Part shown: piece after piece, positions 55,875 through 64,000 of the stretch
How positions within the stretch are numbered: position 1 is the stretch's first letter
Layout of the letters: the number at the start of each line of letters is the position of its first letter
Assembly: GCF_000687835.1 (NCBI RefSeq)
Contig: NZ_JHYB01000003.1
Span: 1 to 64,000, forward strand
Origin: Haploplasma modicum ATCC 29102
GTDB taxonomy: Bacteria > Bacillota_I > Bacilli_A > Acholeplasmatales > Acholeplasmataceae
Direction: 5' to 3'
Length of the DNA: 64,000 bases
Position numbers and translations under genes: made by a program
Notes under the pieces: generated by a model
Told to the model about the DNA's origin: nothing
The model's input: the letters and a program-made list of their open reading frames with translations, nothing else
Databases searched by the model: none

Positions 55875-56811
55875 TATAATCCTAATAATTTTTACATTAA
55901 TTGGATCATTCATACTAGCCTTAGGCTTTGCAAAAGGTGGAACTTTTAATGATGTTAAAAATATCTTTAATAACGATTATAAATATACTAAAATGGATAA
56001 TATTTTAATTGATGATAATATTAAATCCCTAGATATTAATGCTGATAACCGTTATATTGAAATTATTGAATCAACTACTTCTAGTTATATTGAATATTAC
56101 TTGAATCAAAAAGATGAGACTGCTGAAAATAGTGTAATTGGTGACACCTTAAATTTTAAAATAGATTATACATTTAACTTATTAAATAGTATAAATATGG
56201 GTTATACATCTAGAAATGTAAGTACAGTTTATATTTACTTAAATAAAGAAAGTGTTGATGTAATAAATATCTATAATAAATCAGGAAATATTAAGATTGA
56301 TCACAGTATGAACATAAATGCATTAACTTTAGAATCAGTTAGTGGTAATATTAGTCTTCATAACTTAAATGTTAACTCATCAACCAATATTAAAATAAAT
56401 TCTGGAAACTTATTACTTAATAATATTAATTCAGATGAATTAAATGTTAATTTAACAAGTGGTAACTTAAAAGGAACTGGTACAATTAAATCTAACATAT
56501 TTAAAACAAACACAAAGTCTGGTAATGTAACAATCGATTCCTTAGAAGCAAATAAATCAAGTATTAAAATTGTAAGTGGAAATTTAAGAATAAAAAATAA
56601 TTTAAGTCTTGATAATTTAATTGAATCAAGATCAGGTAATATTAGTATTACTGATAAAAGAACACCTGATCAAATTGGTTTTAACATTAGTATTAAGTCA
56701 GGAAGCCTTAAAATATTTGGAAAAAAATATTTGGAGAAAACCGATAACTTAGATTTATACAATATAAAATATAAAATAAATTCAGTTTCTGGAAATATCA
56801 ATATATATTAA
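55861..56811 (+). CDS. DUF4097 family beta-strand repeat protein
   Basis: The 316-residue protein has a single N-terminal membrane helix (IILIIFTLIGSFILALGFA) and then a right-handed beta-helix-like series of SGNI/SGNL turns (for example SVSGNISLHNL, KSGNVTIDSLEA, SGNLRIKNNLS), typical of DUF4097. It should be anchored outside the membrane. It completes the padR-DUF1700-DUF4097 cassette. The function is unknown; bacteria carrying this cassette often control it by cell-envelope stress. Confidence 0.87.
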   Translation: MKKINIILIIFTLIGSFILALGFAKGGTFNDVKNIFNNDYKYTKMDNILIDDNIKSLDINADNRYIEIIESTTSSYIEYYLNQKDETAENSVIGDTLNFKIDYTFNLLNSINMGYTSRNVSTVYIYLNKESVDVINIYNKSGNIKIDHSMNINALTLESVSGNISLHNLNVNSSTNIKINSGNLLLNNINSDELNVNLTSGNLKGTGTIKSNIFKTNTKSGNVTIDSLEANKSSIKIVSGNLRIKNNLSLDNLIESRSGNISITDKRTPDQIGFNISIKSGSLKIFGKKYLEKTDNLDLYNIKYKINSVSGNINIY

Positions 56812-56812
56812 A

Positions 56813-56840
56813 AAAATGGTTCTATTTTTAGAACCATTTT
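56813..56840. terminator. Bidirectional terminator
   Basis: AAAATGGTTCTA pairs with TAGAACCATTTT around TTTT. It serves the DUF4097 gene and the aminopeptidase gene coming from the other side. Confidence 0.85.
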
Positions 56841-56853
56841 ATTATATTTAAAA

Positions 56854-58086
56854 TTAGATTACGAAGTTTCCATTTTCAAAAACGACCACTTCTTTATTGT
56901 CATTTGTTAAACCAACAATTTTCATATCACTTGATCCAAACATGAAATCACTGTGAACAACTGAATTGTTTGCTCCAACGTTTTCTAATTCTTCATCAGT
57001 CATTAAAGTGCCACCCTTAACATTCATTGCATAAGCCTTACCTAATGCCATATGACATGAAGCATTTTCATCGTAAAGTGTATTATAAAATAAAATATTT
57101 GTATTTGAGATTGGAGAATCATGGCTTATTAAAGCAATTTCTCCAATATATGAACTACCACTATCTGCATTAATTAATTGTTCTAACGCATCTTTTTCTT
57201 TCTTAGCATCAAAAGCTACAACTTTTCCATCTTTAAACTCAAGATAGAAATCTTCAATTAATTTTCCTTGATAGTTAAGTGGTTTAGTTGCAAATACTTT
57301 ACCTCTTGTTCCAAATTTATATGGCATTGTAAATGATTCTTCAGTTGGAATATTAGGATTAAATGTTACACCATTACCTGATATTTCAGCTCCACCTGCC
57401 CAAACATGATCTTTAACTAATTCAACAATTAAATCAGTTCCAAGACTATTAGTAAAGTGTAGGTGTTTAAAGTTATATTTGTTTAAAACATCATTGTGTT
57501 TACTTAAATATTTATTATGATTATCCCATTTTTTAATCACATCATTTGTTTCATATACTCTTGCTGTGTTTAAGATTGCTTCCCATAATTTTAAGTATGC
57601 TTCTTCTTCTGATAGTTCTGGGAAAACTTTCTTTGCCCAAACTTTATTTGGTGCACCAACAACTAACCATTGTGTTTTGTTTGCCATTAAATGTTTTTGG
57701 AAAAATGGAATTGCTTTTTGTGTAGCAACCATTGCTTTTTGCATTTTTGCACCATCTAAACCAGCATTTAATCCAGGAATTGGTGATGTTACTGAAATAA
57801 AGCAAGCATTGTTATCAATGAAATATTTTTGTTGTGAAATAAACCATTCATCAACATTTGTCAAGGTTTCTAAACTTGCATGTAAGTTTGTTTCTCTATT
57901 TACATAGTCATCTGACCATTGAACATAAACTTTTTTAGCTCCTACTTCATATGCTTCTTTTGTAAGTGCTCTAACAAATTCTTTAGTCTCTGTTGTTGCT
58001 CTAATTACAACAATTTGATCTTTTTGTACATTAACGCCAATTTTTACAGATAGTTCTGCATATTTTTTTATTAAATTTTCTAACAT
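56854..58086 (-). CDS. M29-family aminopeptidase (PepS/AmpS type)
   Basis: The 410-residue metallopeptidase removes N-terminal residues from peptides. It shows the family's start (LIKKYAELSVKIGVNVQKD), GNGVTFNPNIPTEE, PYKFGTRGKVFATKPL and the metal-ligand region ending HSDFMFGSSDMKIVG near 377-391, with earlier acidic and His ligands in EIALISHDSPI and SCHMALGKAY. Its ATG is three bases past the stop of the Na/Pi transporter gene, so the two are co-transcribed, with no evident metabolic link. Confidence 0.9.
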   Translation of the reverse strand: MLENLIKKYAELSVKIGVNVQKDQIVVIRATTETKEFVRALTKEAYEVGAKKVYVQWSDDYVNRETNLHASLETLTNVDEWFISQQKYFIDNNACFISVTSPIPGLNAGLDGAKMQKAMVATQKAIPFFQKHLMANKTQWLVVGAPNKVWAKKVFPELSEEEAYLKLWEAILNTARVYETNDVIKKWDNHNKYLSKHNDVLNKYNFKHLHFTNSLGTDLIVELVKDHVWAGGAEISGNGVTFNPNIPTEESFTMPYKFGTRGKVFATKPLNYQGKLIEDFYLEFKDGKVVAFDAKKEKDALEQLINADSGSSYIGEIALISHDSPISNTNILFYNTLYDENASCHMALGKAYAMNVKGGTLMTDEELENVGANNSVVHSDFMFGSSDMKIVGLTNDNKEVVVFENGNFVI

Positions 58087-58089
58087 ATT

Positions 58090-59775
58090 TTACCCTCTTT
58101 TCTTTTTAAGTCCAGTAATTTCAACATTTTTTCCAAATGGATCAATGATAATTTCTGCAATATTATTCAAATGATCACCAATACGTTCTAAATCAGATAA
58201 GATATCAACAAAATTTGATGTTTGATAAAAATCAAATTCACCACTTTTTAATCTATTCATATAGCCAATTCTTGCACTTTCTTCAAGTTTATCCACTTTT
58301 TCTTCAAGACTTGTAACAATAATTGGTAAATCCTTAAAGTCTGAATAAATACTTGATGTAATATTTTTAATCATTTCTTCTAATGTTTCATAAATAGTAC
58401 TAATATCTTCCCTACCTGCTTCACTTAAACTATGATTTTCAGCATATCTAATTGTAAAGAATTCAATAATATTTGATAAGTGATCACCAATACGTTCTAA
58501 GTCTTTAATTATATCTAAGTAAATTGAAAAGTCTTCCGTATCATTACTTCTTAAACCTTTTCTAATTATCTTTAATAAATAATTATGAATCTTACCATTT
58601 AATTCATCAATTACCATTTCATAATGGTTTGCTTCTTCTTCAACCTTTGGATTAAAAGTAAATGAGAAATTCTTAGTTAAGTAAAAATAATCTAATACGA
58701 TTGAACTAAGATGGTTGATTGCTTTTTTCACTGATTCTAGTGCGATGGTAGGTGACTGAGCAATTAGTTTTTCATCAAATGTAATTTCTTCTTTTTTACC
58801 ATTTTTATATGGAATGAGTAATTCTGTTAGTTTAACAATTTGACTCATAAAGAAGAATAATACTAGTGTTGTAACTAAGTTTTGAATTAAGTGAGCAATT
58901 GCAATTGTAACCATTGAGTATGATGGCAATATTAGAGTCTCAATTAATGATATAAGATTAGTGTATGGATTAATAAGTGGTAAGAAAATAAGTGCACCAA
59001 TCATATTAAAGATTACGTGAATTAAAGCAGCTCTCTTACTTTCCTCATTTCCACCAAATGATGCAAGAAGTCCTGTAATTGTTGTTCCGAGGTTTGCACC
59101 AATAACAATTGGTAATGCTCCTCTTAGAGATAATGTCGCAATACCATTTAATGGATCATTCATTGAATATAATTTTTGAACAATTGCTGTTGTAGCACTC
59201 GATGACTGAATAACTGATGTAAATCCGGTTCCAAATAAGAATCCAGTTATTGTTCCCAAGAATGAATCTTTTGACAATAACATAAATAGATTATGTGTTT
59301 CAGGTGTATTAATTAAAGGATTTAGTCCGTCTCCCATTGTATTTAATCCAAGGAATAAAAGACCCATACTTAGAATAATTCCACCAACATTTTTAATCTT
59401 TTTATTCTTTAGGAAATAAAGGATTAATCCTACTGCAATAATTGGATATGCATACTTACTAATTGGTAAACTAATAATAAATGCGGAAATGGTTGTTCCA
59501 ATATTAGCTCCCATAATTAATCCAACACTTTGTTTTGAATTAATTAATCCTGCCCTTACTAAGCCAATAACTATAATAATAATTGCCGATGATGAACTAG
59601 TAAGTGCGGTAATTGTTGGACCAATCAAAATTGCTAAAATTGGTTTATTAATAACTTTTTCAATTGAACTTTTAAATCTATTTCCAGATAATTTTTTCAA
59701 ATAATCACTAAGGGTTGTAATACCATATATAAATAAGGCAATACCACCAATAAACATTAAGATGCTCGTCGTCAT
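58090..59775 (-). CDS. Na+/phosphate cotransporter family protein with PhoU-like C-terminus
   Basis: The 561-residue protein has two inverted Na/Pi repeats: LTSSSSAIIIIVIGL followed by GANIGTTISAF in the first and VIQSSSATTAIVQKL then GANLGTTITGLLASFGG in the second, the QSSS/GxxIGTT motif pair of the NptA/YjbB type. About nine helices span residues 1-320, then a PhoU-like helical domain fills about 345-550 (DYFYLTKNFSFT, and DLERIGDHLSNI twice). It probably imports or exports phosphate. It starts the operon with the aminopeptidase. Confidence 0.9.
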   Translation of the reverse strand: MTTSILMFIGGIALFIYGITTLSDYLKKLSGNRFKSSIEKVINKPILAILIGPTITALTSSSSAIIIIVIGLVRAGLINSKQSVGLIMGANIGTTISAFIISLPISKYAYPIIAVGLILYFLKNKKIKNVGGIILSMGLLFLGLNTMGDGLNPLINTPETHNLFMLLSKDSFLGTITGFLFGTGFTSVIQSSSATTAIVQKLYSMNDPLNGIATLSLRGALPIVIGANLGTTITGLLASFGGNEESKRAALIHVIFNMIGALIFLPLINPYTNLISLIETLILPSYSMVTIAIAHLIQNLVTTLVLFFFMSQIVKLTELLIPYKNGKKEEITFDEKLIAQSPTIALESVKKAINHLSSIVLDYFYLTKNFSFTFNPKVEEEANHYEMVIDELNGKIHNYLLKIIRKGLRSNDTEDFSIYLDIIKDLERIGDHLSNIIEFFTIRYAENHSLSEAGREDISTIYETLEEMIKNITSSIYSDFKDLPIIVTSLEEKVDKLEESARIGYMNRLKSGEFDFYQTSNFVDILSDLERIGDHLNNIAEIIIDPFGKNVEITGLKKKRG

Positions 59776-59793
59776 TTTACTCTCCTATAAAAA

Positions 59794-59811
59794 AGGTGTC
59801 TTTCGACACCT
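59794..59811 (-). terminator. Terminator of pyk
   Basis: AGGTGTC pairs with GACACCT around TTTC, with a T run on the minus strand. Confidence 0.85.
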
Positions 59812-59814
59812 CTA

Positions 59815-61164
59815 TTAAAATTTTTTAATTTCAATCTTGTTGTTTGTAATATATAATACTGTATCTTCTTTTTCAACGCCTAATTTAACAAGTTTATTGT
59901 CAACTTCTTTTTGGCTTAATACTGGGTATACACCAAAGAATAGGTTTGCTTTTGGAGCTTCAATATTATTAACTACAGCAACAACAGGTGCACTGACACG
60001 ATATTTTGATATAACTCTTGCTAATTTATAGCTATCAACAACAACTGCTGCAACATGATAATTTGCTGCTGATACAGCTGCCATAAAACTTAAGTTTTCT
60101 AAATCTTCGTTATCACCTTCAAGTGGGAATAAGAATTGATCATATTCTACATAGTCTTGTGTTTTTGTAACAATTCTCTTCATCATTTGAACTGATTCTA
60201 ATGGATATTTACCAGCTGCCATTTCGCCACTTAACATTACTGAATCTGCACTATCATAAACAGCATTAGCAACGTCTGAAACTTCTGCTCTTGTTGGAAC
60301 TGGGTTATTTTGCATTGATTCAACCATTTGTGTTGCAACAATTACTAATTTACCCATTTGTCTTGCACGTTCAACCATTTCTTTTTGGTAGTGTGGTAAG
60401 TCTTCTGGTAAGATTTCTACCCCTAAGTCTCCACGAGCAACCATGATACCATCTGATGCTTCTAAGATTGAATCTAAGTTATCAATACCTGCTTGGTTTT
60501 CAATTTTTGCAATAATTAATGTATCTTCTGAATTATTTTCTTTTAATAATTCTCTAATTTGATTGATGTTATCACCATGTTGGACAAATGATGCTGCAAT
60601 AAAATCAACTTTTTGTTCTGCACCGAAAATAATATCGTTAATATCTTTTTGTGATAAGAATGGCATATTTACAAGTGTATTTGGTACGTTAACACCACGT
60701 CTATTTTTAATTCTGTGTGTGTTTTTTGCTTTAACAACTAATGTTCTTGTTTTATCATCTTTGCTAATAACTTCTGTTTGTAAATAACCATCATCAACAA
60801 GAATAACTGTTCCAACTTGAACGTCATCATATAAACCTGGGTAGTTAATTGAGAATGCTTTTTCTGTACCTAAAATTTCTTCGAAATGTAATGTTACTAA
60901 ACTATCTTTTTCAATTGTAACAGCTCCATTTTCAAATTCATTTGTACGCATTTCTGGTCCTTTTGTATCTAACATTAAAGCTACATTTGTACCAAGTTCT
61001 TTGTTTAATTCTCTAACTGTTGTTAGTCTTCTTAAATGTTCTGCATGATCACCATGTGAAAAGTTCATTCTAGCAACATTTAACCCTGCTTTAAATAATT
61101 CTCTTAATACATCTTTATTTTCTGAAGCTGGTCCCATTGTACCAACTAATTTTGTTCTTTCCAT
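59815..61164 (-). CDS. pyk: Pyruvate kinase
   Basis: Pyruvate kinase makes ATP and pyruvate from phosphoenolpyruvate. The ATG at 61164 (MERTKLVGTMGP) follows AAGGAG; the upstream in-frame start is rejected. The 449-residue product has the N-terminal TMGPASEN, RMNFSHGDHAEH, the catalytic MVARGDLGVE near 244 and the K+/Mg2+ region IENQAGIDNL, then a shortened C-domain. It lacks the extra C-terminal PEP-utiliser-like domain of Bacillus enzymes. It is the downstream partner of pfkA. Confidence 0.95.
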   Translation of the reverse strand: MERTKLVGTMGPASENKDVLRELFKAGLNVARMNFSHGDHAEHLRRLTTVRELNKELGTNVALMLDTKGPEMRTNEFENGAVTIEKDSLVTLHFEEILGTEKAFSINYPGLYDDVQVGTVILVDDGYLQTEVISKDDKTRTLVVKAKNTHRIKNRRGVNVPNTLVNMPFLSQKDINDIIFGAEQKVDFIAASFVQHGDNINQIRELLKENNSEDTLIIAKIENQAGIDNLDSILEASDGIMVARGDLGVEILPEDLPHYQKEMVERARQMGKLVIVATQMVESMQNNPVPTRAEVSDVANAVYDSADSVMLSGEMAAGKYPLESVQMMKRIVTKTQDYVEYDQFLFPLEGDNEDLENLSFMAAVSAANYHVAAVVVDSYKLARVISKYRVSAPVVAVVNNIEAPKANLFFGVYPVLSQKEVDNKLVKLGVEKEDTVLYITNNKIEIKKF

Positions 61165-61221
61165 TGATATTCTCCTTATCATTTTTATTTATTTTTATTA
61201 TATCATATTTTATTTTATGGT

Positions 61222-61244
61222 AAATTGAAAACGTTTTTCTACGA
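61222..61244 (-). promoter_or_regulatory. Candidate CcpA cre-like site before pyk
   Basis: TGAAAACGTTTTTC (near 61229-61242) fits the cre consensus with one or two mismatches and lies upstream of a TATAAT. In lactic acid bacteria CcpA activates pfk-pyk from such a position. It overlaps the end of pfkA. Confidence 0.4.
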
Positions 61245-62189
61245 TACTTCTTTTACCAATTTATATAACGGATTAACTCTTCTTTTGTTATTTAAAACGA
61301 TGTGTATTGGTAGATAAATTAATTTATCATTTTCAATACCAATAGCAACAGAATGAATATTTTGTTCAAATAAGTCAATTGCATATGAACCCATTCTAGT
61401 TGCGATAATTCTATCCGATGGAACTGGTGACCCACCTCTTTGAATATATCCTAGGACTGTCGCATTTGAAGTGAACTTAGATTTTTCAGTAATTTCTTTT
61501 GCAAGTTCATGAACATTAAAAATATTTTCTGTAACAACAACAATTGCATGGGTTCTATCTTCTTTTTTATACTCTTTTAACTTATCAATAATATATTCTT
61601 TTGATAATGGATTTTCTGGCGTTACTAAAAACTCAGCACCACCTGATAATGCTGCATGAAGCGCTAAATCTCCACATTCACGACCCATTACTTCAATAAT
61701 TGAACATCTTTGATGAGAAACTGATGTATCTCTTAACTTATCCATTGCTTCAACAATTGTATTTAATGCTGTATGAAAGCCTATTGTATAGTCTGTTCCG
61801 TAAATATCATTATCAATTGTCCCAGGTATTGTTACAACTTTTAATCCCATTTTTGACAAATCTAAAGCCCCACGATATGAGCCATCTCCACCAATAACTA
61901 TTAAACCTTCAATCCCTCTTGCCTTTAGATTATCAATCGCCTTTTGTCTATTAGCTTCTTCTCTAAATTCAGGAAATCTTGCTGTCTTTAAAAATGTTCC
62001 CCCAAAAGAAATAATCCCTGACATACTTTTATGTTCTAGTTTAATTAAATCATCATTAACTAATCCATAATAACCATTTAATACTCCATAAAATTCATGT
62101 CCTTTATTAATTCCATATCTAACTGCTGCTCTAATTGCTACGTTCATCCCTGGTGCATCGCCACCTGAAGTTAATATTGCTATTTTCAT
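61239..62189 (-). CDS. pfkA: ATP-dependent 6-phosphofructokinase
   Basis: PfkA commits fructose 6-phosphate to glycolysis using ATP. The ATG at 62189 (MKIAILTSGGDAPGMN) follows AGGTGAT. The 316-residue product shows the ATP-specific GGDGSYRGA near 98-106, catalytic PGTIDNDIYGTD near 121-132 and MGRECGDLALHA near 165, the bacterial PfkA plan. It lies 74 bases upstream of pyk on the same strand. A separate PPi-dependent enzyme is encoded divergently. Confidence 0.95.
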   Translation of the reverse strand: MKIAILTSGGDAPGMNVAIRAAVRYGINKGHEFYGVLNGYYGLVNDDLIKLEHKSMSGIISFGGTFLKTARFPEFREEANRQKAIDNLKARGIEGLIVIGGDGSYRGALDLSKMGLKVVTIPGTIDNDIYGTDYTIGFHTALNTIVEAMDKLRDTSVSHQRCSIIEVMGRECGDLALHAALSGGAEFLVTPENPLSKEYIIDKLKEYKKEDRTHAIVVVTENIFNVHELAKEITEKSKFTSNATVLGYIQRGGSPVPSDRIIATRMGSYAIDLFEQNIHSVAIGIENDKLIYLPIHIVLNNKRRVNPLYKLVKEVS

Positions 62190-62318
62190 ATTGTTAATCA
62201 CCTGATTTCTTTTTCGTTTTCTTTATTATATCATATTCAAAAAATCTAATAAATAAGATTAAAAAGAAAACACTTACATTGTGTGCAATATTAAAAAAAG
62301 TGGTAAAAAAAATAGTTA

Positions 62319-62359
62319 TATGATAGAATAAAGAATGAATAATAAAAAAGGAAATGGTG
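62319..62359 (+). promoter_or_regulatory. Candidate promoter and RBS of the PPi-phosphofructokinase gene
   Basis: TATGAT at 62319-62324 is a likely -10; the -35 is not clear. AAAGGAAATGGTGATTAA precedes the ATG at 62365. Confidence 0.4.
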
Positions 62360-62364
62360 ATTAA

Positions 62365-63609
62365 ATGAAAGAATTAAAAGGTGCCGTATTATTAGGCCAA
62401 TCAGGTGGTCCAACAAGCGTTATTAATGCTAGTGCTGCCGGTGTTTTCTTAGCTGCTTTAGATAGTCCTCTTGTAACTGAAGTATATGGTGCAGTACACG
62501 GGATTAGAGGTGTTTTAAACGAAGAATTCTACGATATGAGACAAGAAGATCGCAGGGAATTAGAATTGTTAAAAAATACACCAAGTTCATCAATTGGTAG
62601 TGTTCGTTATAAATTAGCTGATCCAAAAAAAGACGATACAGACTATAAGAGATTATTAGAAGTTTTCAAAAAGTACAACATTCGTTTCTTCTTCTATAAC
62701 GGTGGTAATGACTCAATGGATACAGCAAGTAAAATCAATGATTTTATGAGAGAATCAGGTTGGGATATGAGAGTTATGGGAGTTCCTAAAACAATCGATA
62801 ACGATTTATTTGGAACAGACCACTCACCAGGATTTGCAAGTGCTGCAAAATATGTAGCAACAACATTTATGGAACTATACCACGACGCAACTGTATATGA
62901 TACAAAACAAGTAACAATCGTTGAAGTTATGGGTAGAAATGCTGGTTGGTTAACAGCAGCAAGTCAATTAGCTAAATCATTAGGACAAGGACCAGACTTA
63001 ATATTCTTACCAGAAGTTGACTTTGACTTAGATTTCTTTAACAAACGCGTTAAAGAAGTTTTAGATGAAAAAGGAAAAGTTATTGTTGCAATTAGTGAAG
63101 GTTTAAAAACAAAAGAAGGAAAATATATTCCTGAACTATTTAAATCATTATCAACAGACTCATTTGGACATGCACAACTTGGTGGTGCAGCAGCTGTATT
63201 AGCAGACGAAATTAAACAATTATATAACGTAAAAGTACGTCCAATTGAATTTAGTTTAATGCAAAGATCAGCAGCACACTTAGCAAGTGGAACAGACGTA
63301 AATGAAGCTTATAATGCAGGTAGAATCGCTGTTGAATCAGCACTAAAAGGTGAATCAGGTAAAATGGTTGGTTTCAAACGTTTATCATCAGCTCCATACG
63401 AAATGGAATATGTATTACTTCCATTAAGTCTTGCAGCAAATACAGAACAAACTGTACCATTAGAATGGATCTTACCAAATGCTGAAGGTTTATCACAAGA
63501 ATTCGTTGACTATGCATTACCACTTATTCAAGGGGATGCAGGTGTTACTTATGAAAATGGTTTACCAAGATTTGCTAAATTAAAAAAAGTAAGAGCTCCA
63601 AAACTTTAA
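62365..63609 (+). CDS. Pyrophosphate-dependent 6-phosphofructokinase
   Basis: This 414-residue enzyme uses PPi instead of ATP and works reversibly. The residues that set donor choice are visible: GGNDSMDTA near 115-123, with Asn where ATP enzymes have GGDG, and PKTIDNDLFGTD with Lys where ATP enzymes have PGTID. EVMGRNAGWLTAAS follows near 190. It is longer than PfkA, as usual for this clade. The gene is on the plus strand, divergent from pfkA, and has its own terminator. It uses slightly more GC-rich codons (CGT, TTC, GAC) than neighbours, which fits high expression. Confidence 0.93.
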   Translation: MKELKGAVLLGQSGGPTSVINASAAGVFLAALDSPLVTEVYGAVHGIRGVLNEEFYDMRQEDRRELELLKNTPSSSIGSVRYKLADPKKDDTDYKRLLEVFKKYNIRFFFYNGGNDSMDTASKINDFMRESGWDMRVMGVPKTIDNDLFGTDHSPGFASAAKYVATTFMELYHDATVYDTKQVTIVEVMGRNAGWLTAASQLAKSLGQGPDLIFLPEVDFDLDFFNKRVKEVLDEKGKVIVAISEGLKTKEGKYIPELFKSLSTDSFGHAQLGGAAAVLADEIKQLYNVKVRPIEFSLMQRSAAHLASGTDVNEAYNAGRIAVESALKGESGKMVGFKRLSSAPYEMEYVLLPLSLAANTEQTVPLEWILPNAEGLSQEFVDYALPLIQGDAGVTYENGLPRFAKLKKVRAPKL

Positions 63610-63628
63610 TTAATAACTTTTAATAAAT

Positions 63629-63657
63629 TAAGTGGATTTTTAAAATCCACTTTTTTA
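63629..63657 (+). terminator. Terminator of the PPi-phosphofructokinase gene
   Basis: AAGTGGATTT pairs with AAATCCACTT around a short loop, followed by a T run. Confidence 0.85.
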
Positions 63658-63743
63658 TTTTAAAAGTAAGATTTAAAATTGATATTTATACTTTTATTAT
63701 GTATAATGATGCTTAGATTGATGTGAAAAAACTAGGAGAACAT

Positions 63744-64000
63744 ATGAAAAAATTATTAATAGCAAGTGAATTTTTACCCTACAAACATTTAATTAATAAT
63801 CGATTTGAATATGATTTTGTAACAAATAGTGAATTTGAAAATATAATAAAAAACAACACTTATGACGCCTTTATTTTAAGTGATTGTTTTGTTAATGACT
63901 TATTTAAAATAAGAAAAGAAAAAAAGTTTATTAACTCATTTATTGTAACAGTACAAAAAAATGATAACTTCTCTCTTGTTAGTGATTATTTTGTAAAAGA
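63744..64000 (+). CDS. Unidentified protein, partial (runs off the right edge)
   Basis: An ATG at 63744 with AGGAGA upstream opens a frame that stays open to the end (85 codons): MKKLLIASEFLPYKHLINN, then FEYDFVTNSEFENIIKNN and DAFILSDCFVNDLF. The alternation of strands and helices recalls a receiver-like fold (a hydrophobic N-terminal strand and LSD at the second strand), but the acidic pair of response regulators is not clear. I cannot name it. Confidence 0.6.
   Translation, partial: MKKLLIASEFLPYKHLINNRFEYDFVTNSEFENIIKNNTYDAFILSDCFVNDLFKIRKEKKFINSFIVTVQKNDNFSLVSDYFVK

Overview
The window is a strongly AT-rich bacterial chromosome segment. TGA is a normal stop: it ends accC, accD, fabG and fabD at overlapping junctions, so the Mycoplasma-type code does not apply. 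The gene set includes a type II fatty-acid synthesis operon with FabK, a ClpB without its N-domain, both ATP- and PPi-dependent phosphofructokinases, and GshF. No cell-wall gene is seen. This suggests a low-GC Bacillota or Mollicutes-related organism of the Acholeplasma/Izemoplasma/Haloplasma kind; that placement is inference.

Layout. 1-5717: a giant minus-strand gene, running off the left edge, with a CvpA-like membrane domain followed by more than 1700 predicted extracellular residues that end in about 100-residue tandem repeats. 5718-7442: a decayed gene and a Na+/Ca2+ exchanger. 7641-11348: tRNA-Leu(CAA) and a heterodimeric ABC exporter whose first subunit has an in-frame stop at its switch-loop Gln. 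11466-20601: an 11-gene operon accB-accC-accD-accA-fabH-fabK-fabD-fabG-fabF-fabZ-birA behind a FabT-like operator. 20916-23573: an MgtA-type P-type ATPase. 23650-26968: an accessory insert with an IS remnant, a small frameshifted zinc-ribbon gene, a nucleotidyltransferase and an intact IS1182-type element. 26984-29971: groES-groEL (CIRCE) and a tRNA-dihydrouridine synthase. 30142-34950: a nucleoside/ribose operon and its LacI regulator. 35111-36266: a gene remnant and an XRE membrane regulator. 36392-40647: gshF and an arsenic operon.

40887-48159 is a defence island with all six genes on the minus strand: an HNH endonuclease, two C5 methyltransferases, a Cap4-like nuclease overlapping an SMC-like ATPase, and an Mrr-HRDC-HRDC protein. 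It holds a tRNA 3'-end fragment and lies next to tRNA-Cys. The nuclease plus SMC-ATPase pair is the best candidate for a poorly described system.

48620-64000 returns to core genes: tRNA-Cys, clpB under CIRCE, an MFS transporter, an FMN reductase, fhs, a PadR-DUF1700-DUF4097 cassette, an M29 aminopeptidase, a Na/Pi-type transporter, pyruvate kinase, pfkA, and a divergently transcribed PPi-dependent phosphofructokinase.

Functional links: BirA, at the end of the fatty-acid operon, should biotinylate AccB, encoded first. The LacI regulator probably controls the nucleoside hydrolase/ribokinase operon through a palindrome in its leader. CIRCE joins groESL and clpB in one heat-shock regulon. All calls rest on reading the sequence; no database search was run.
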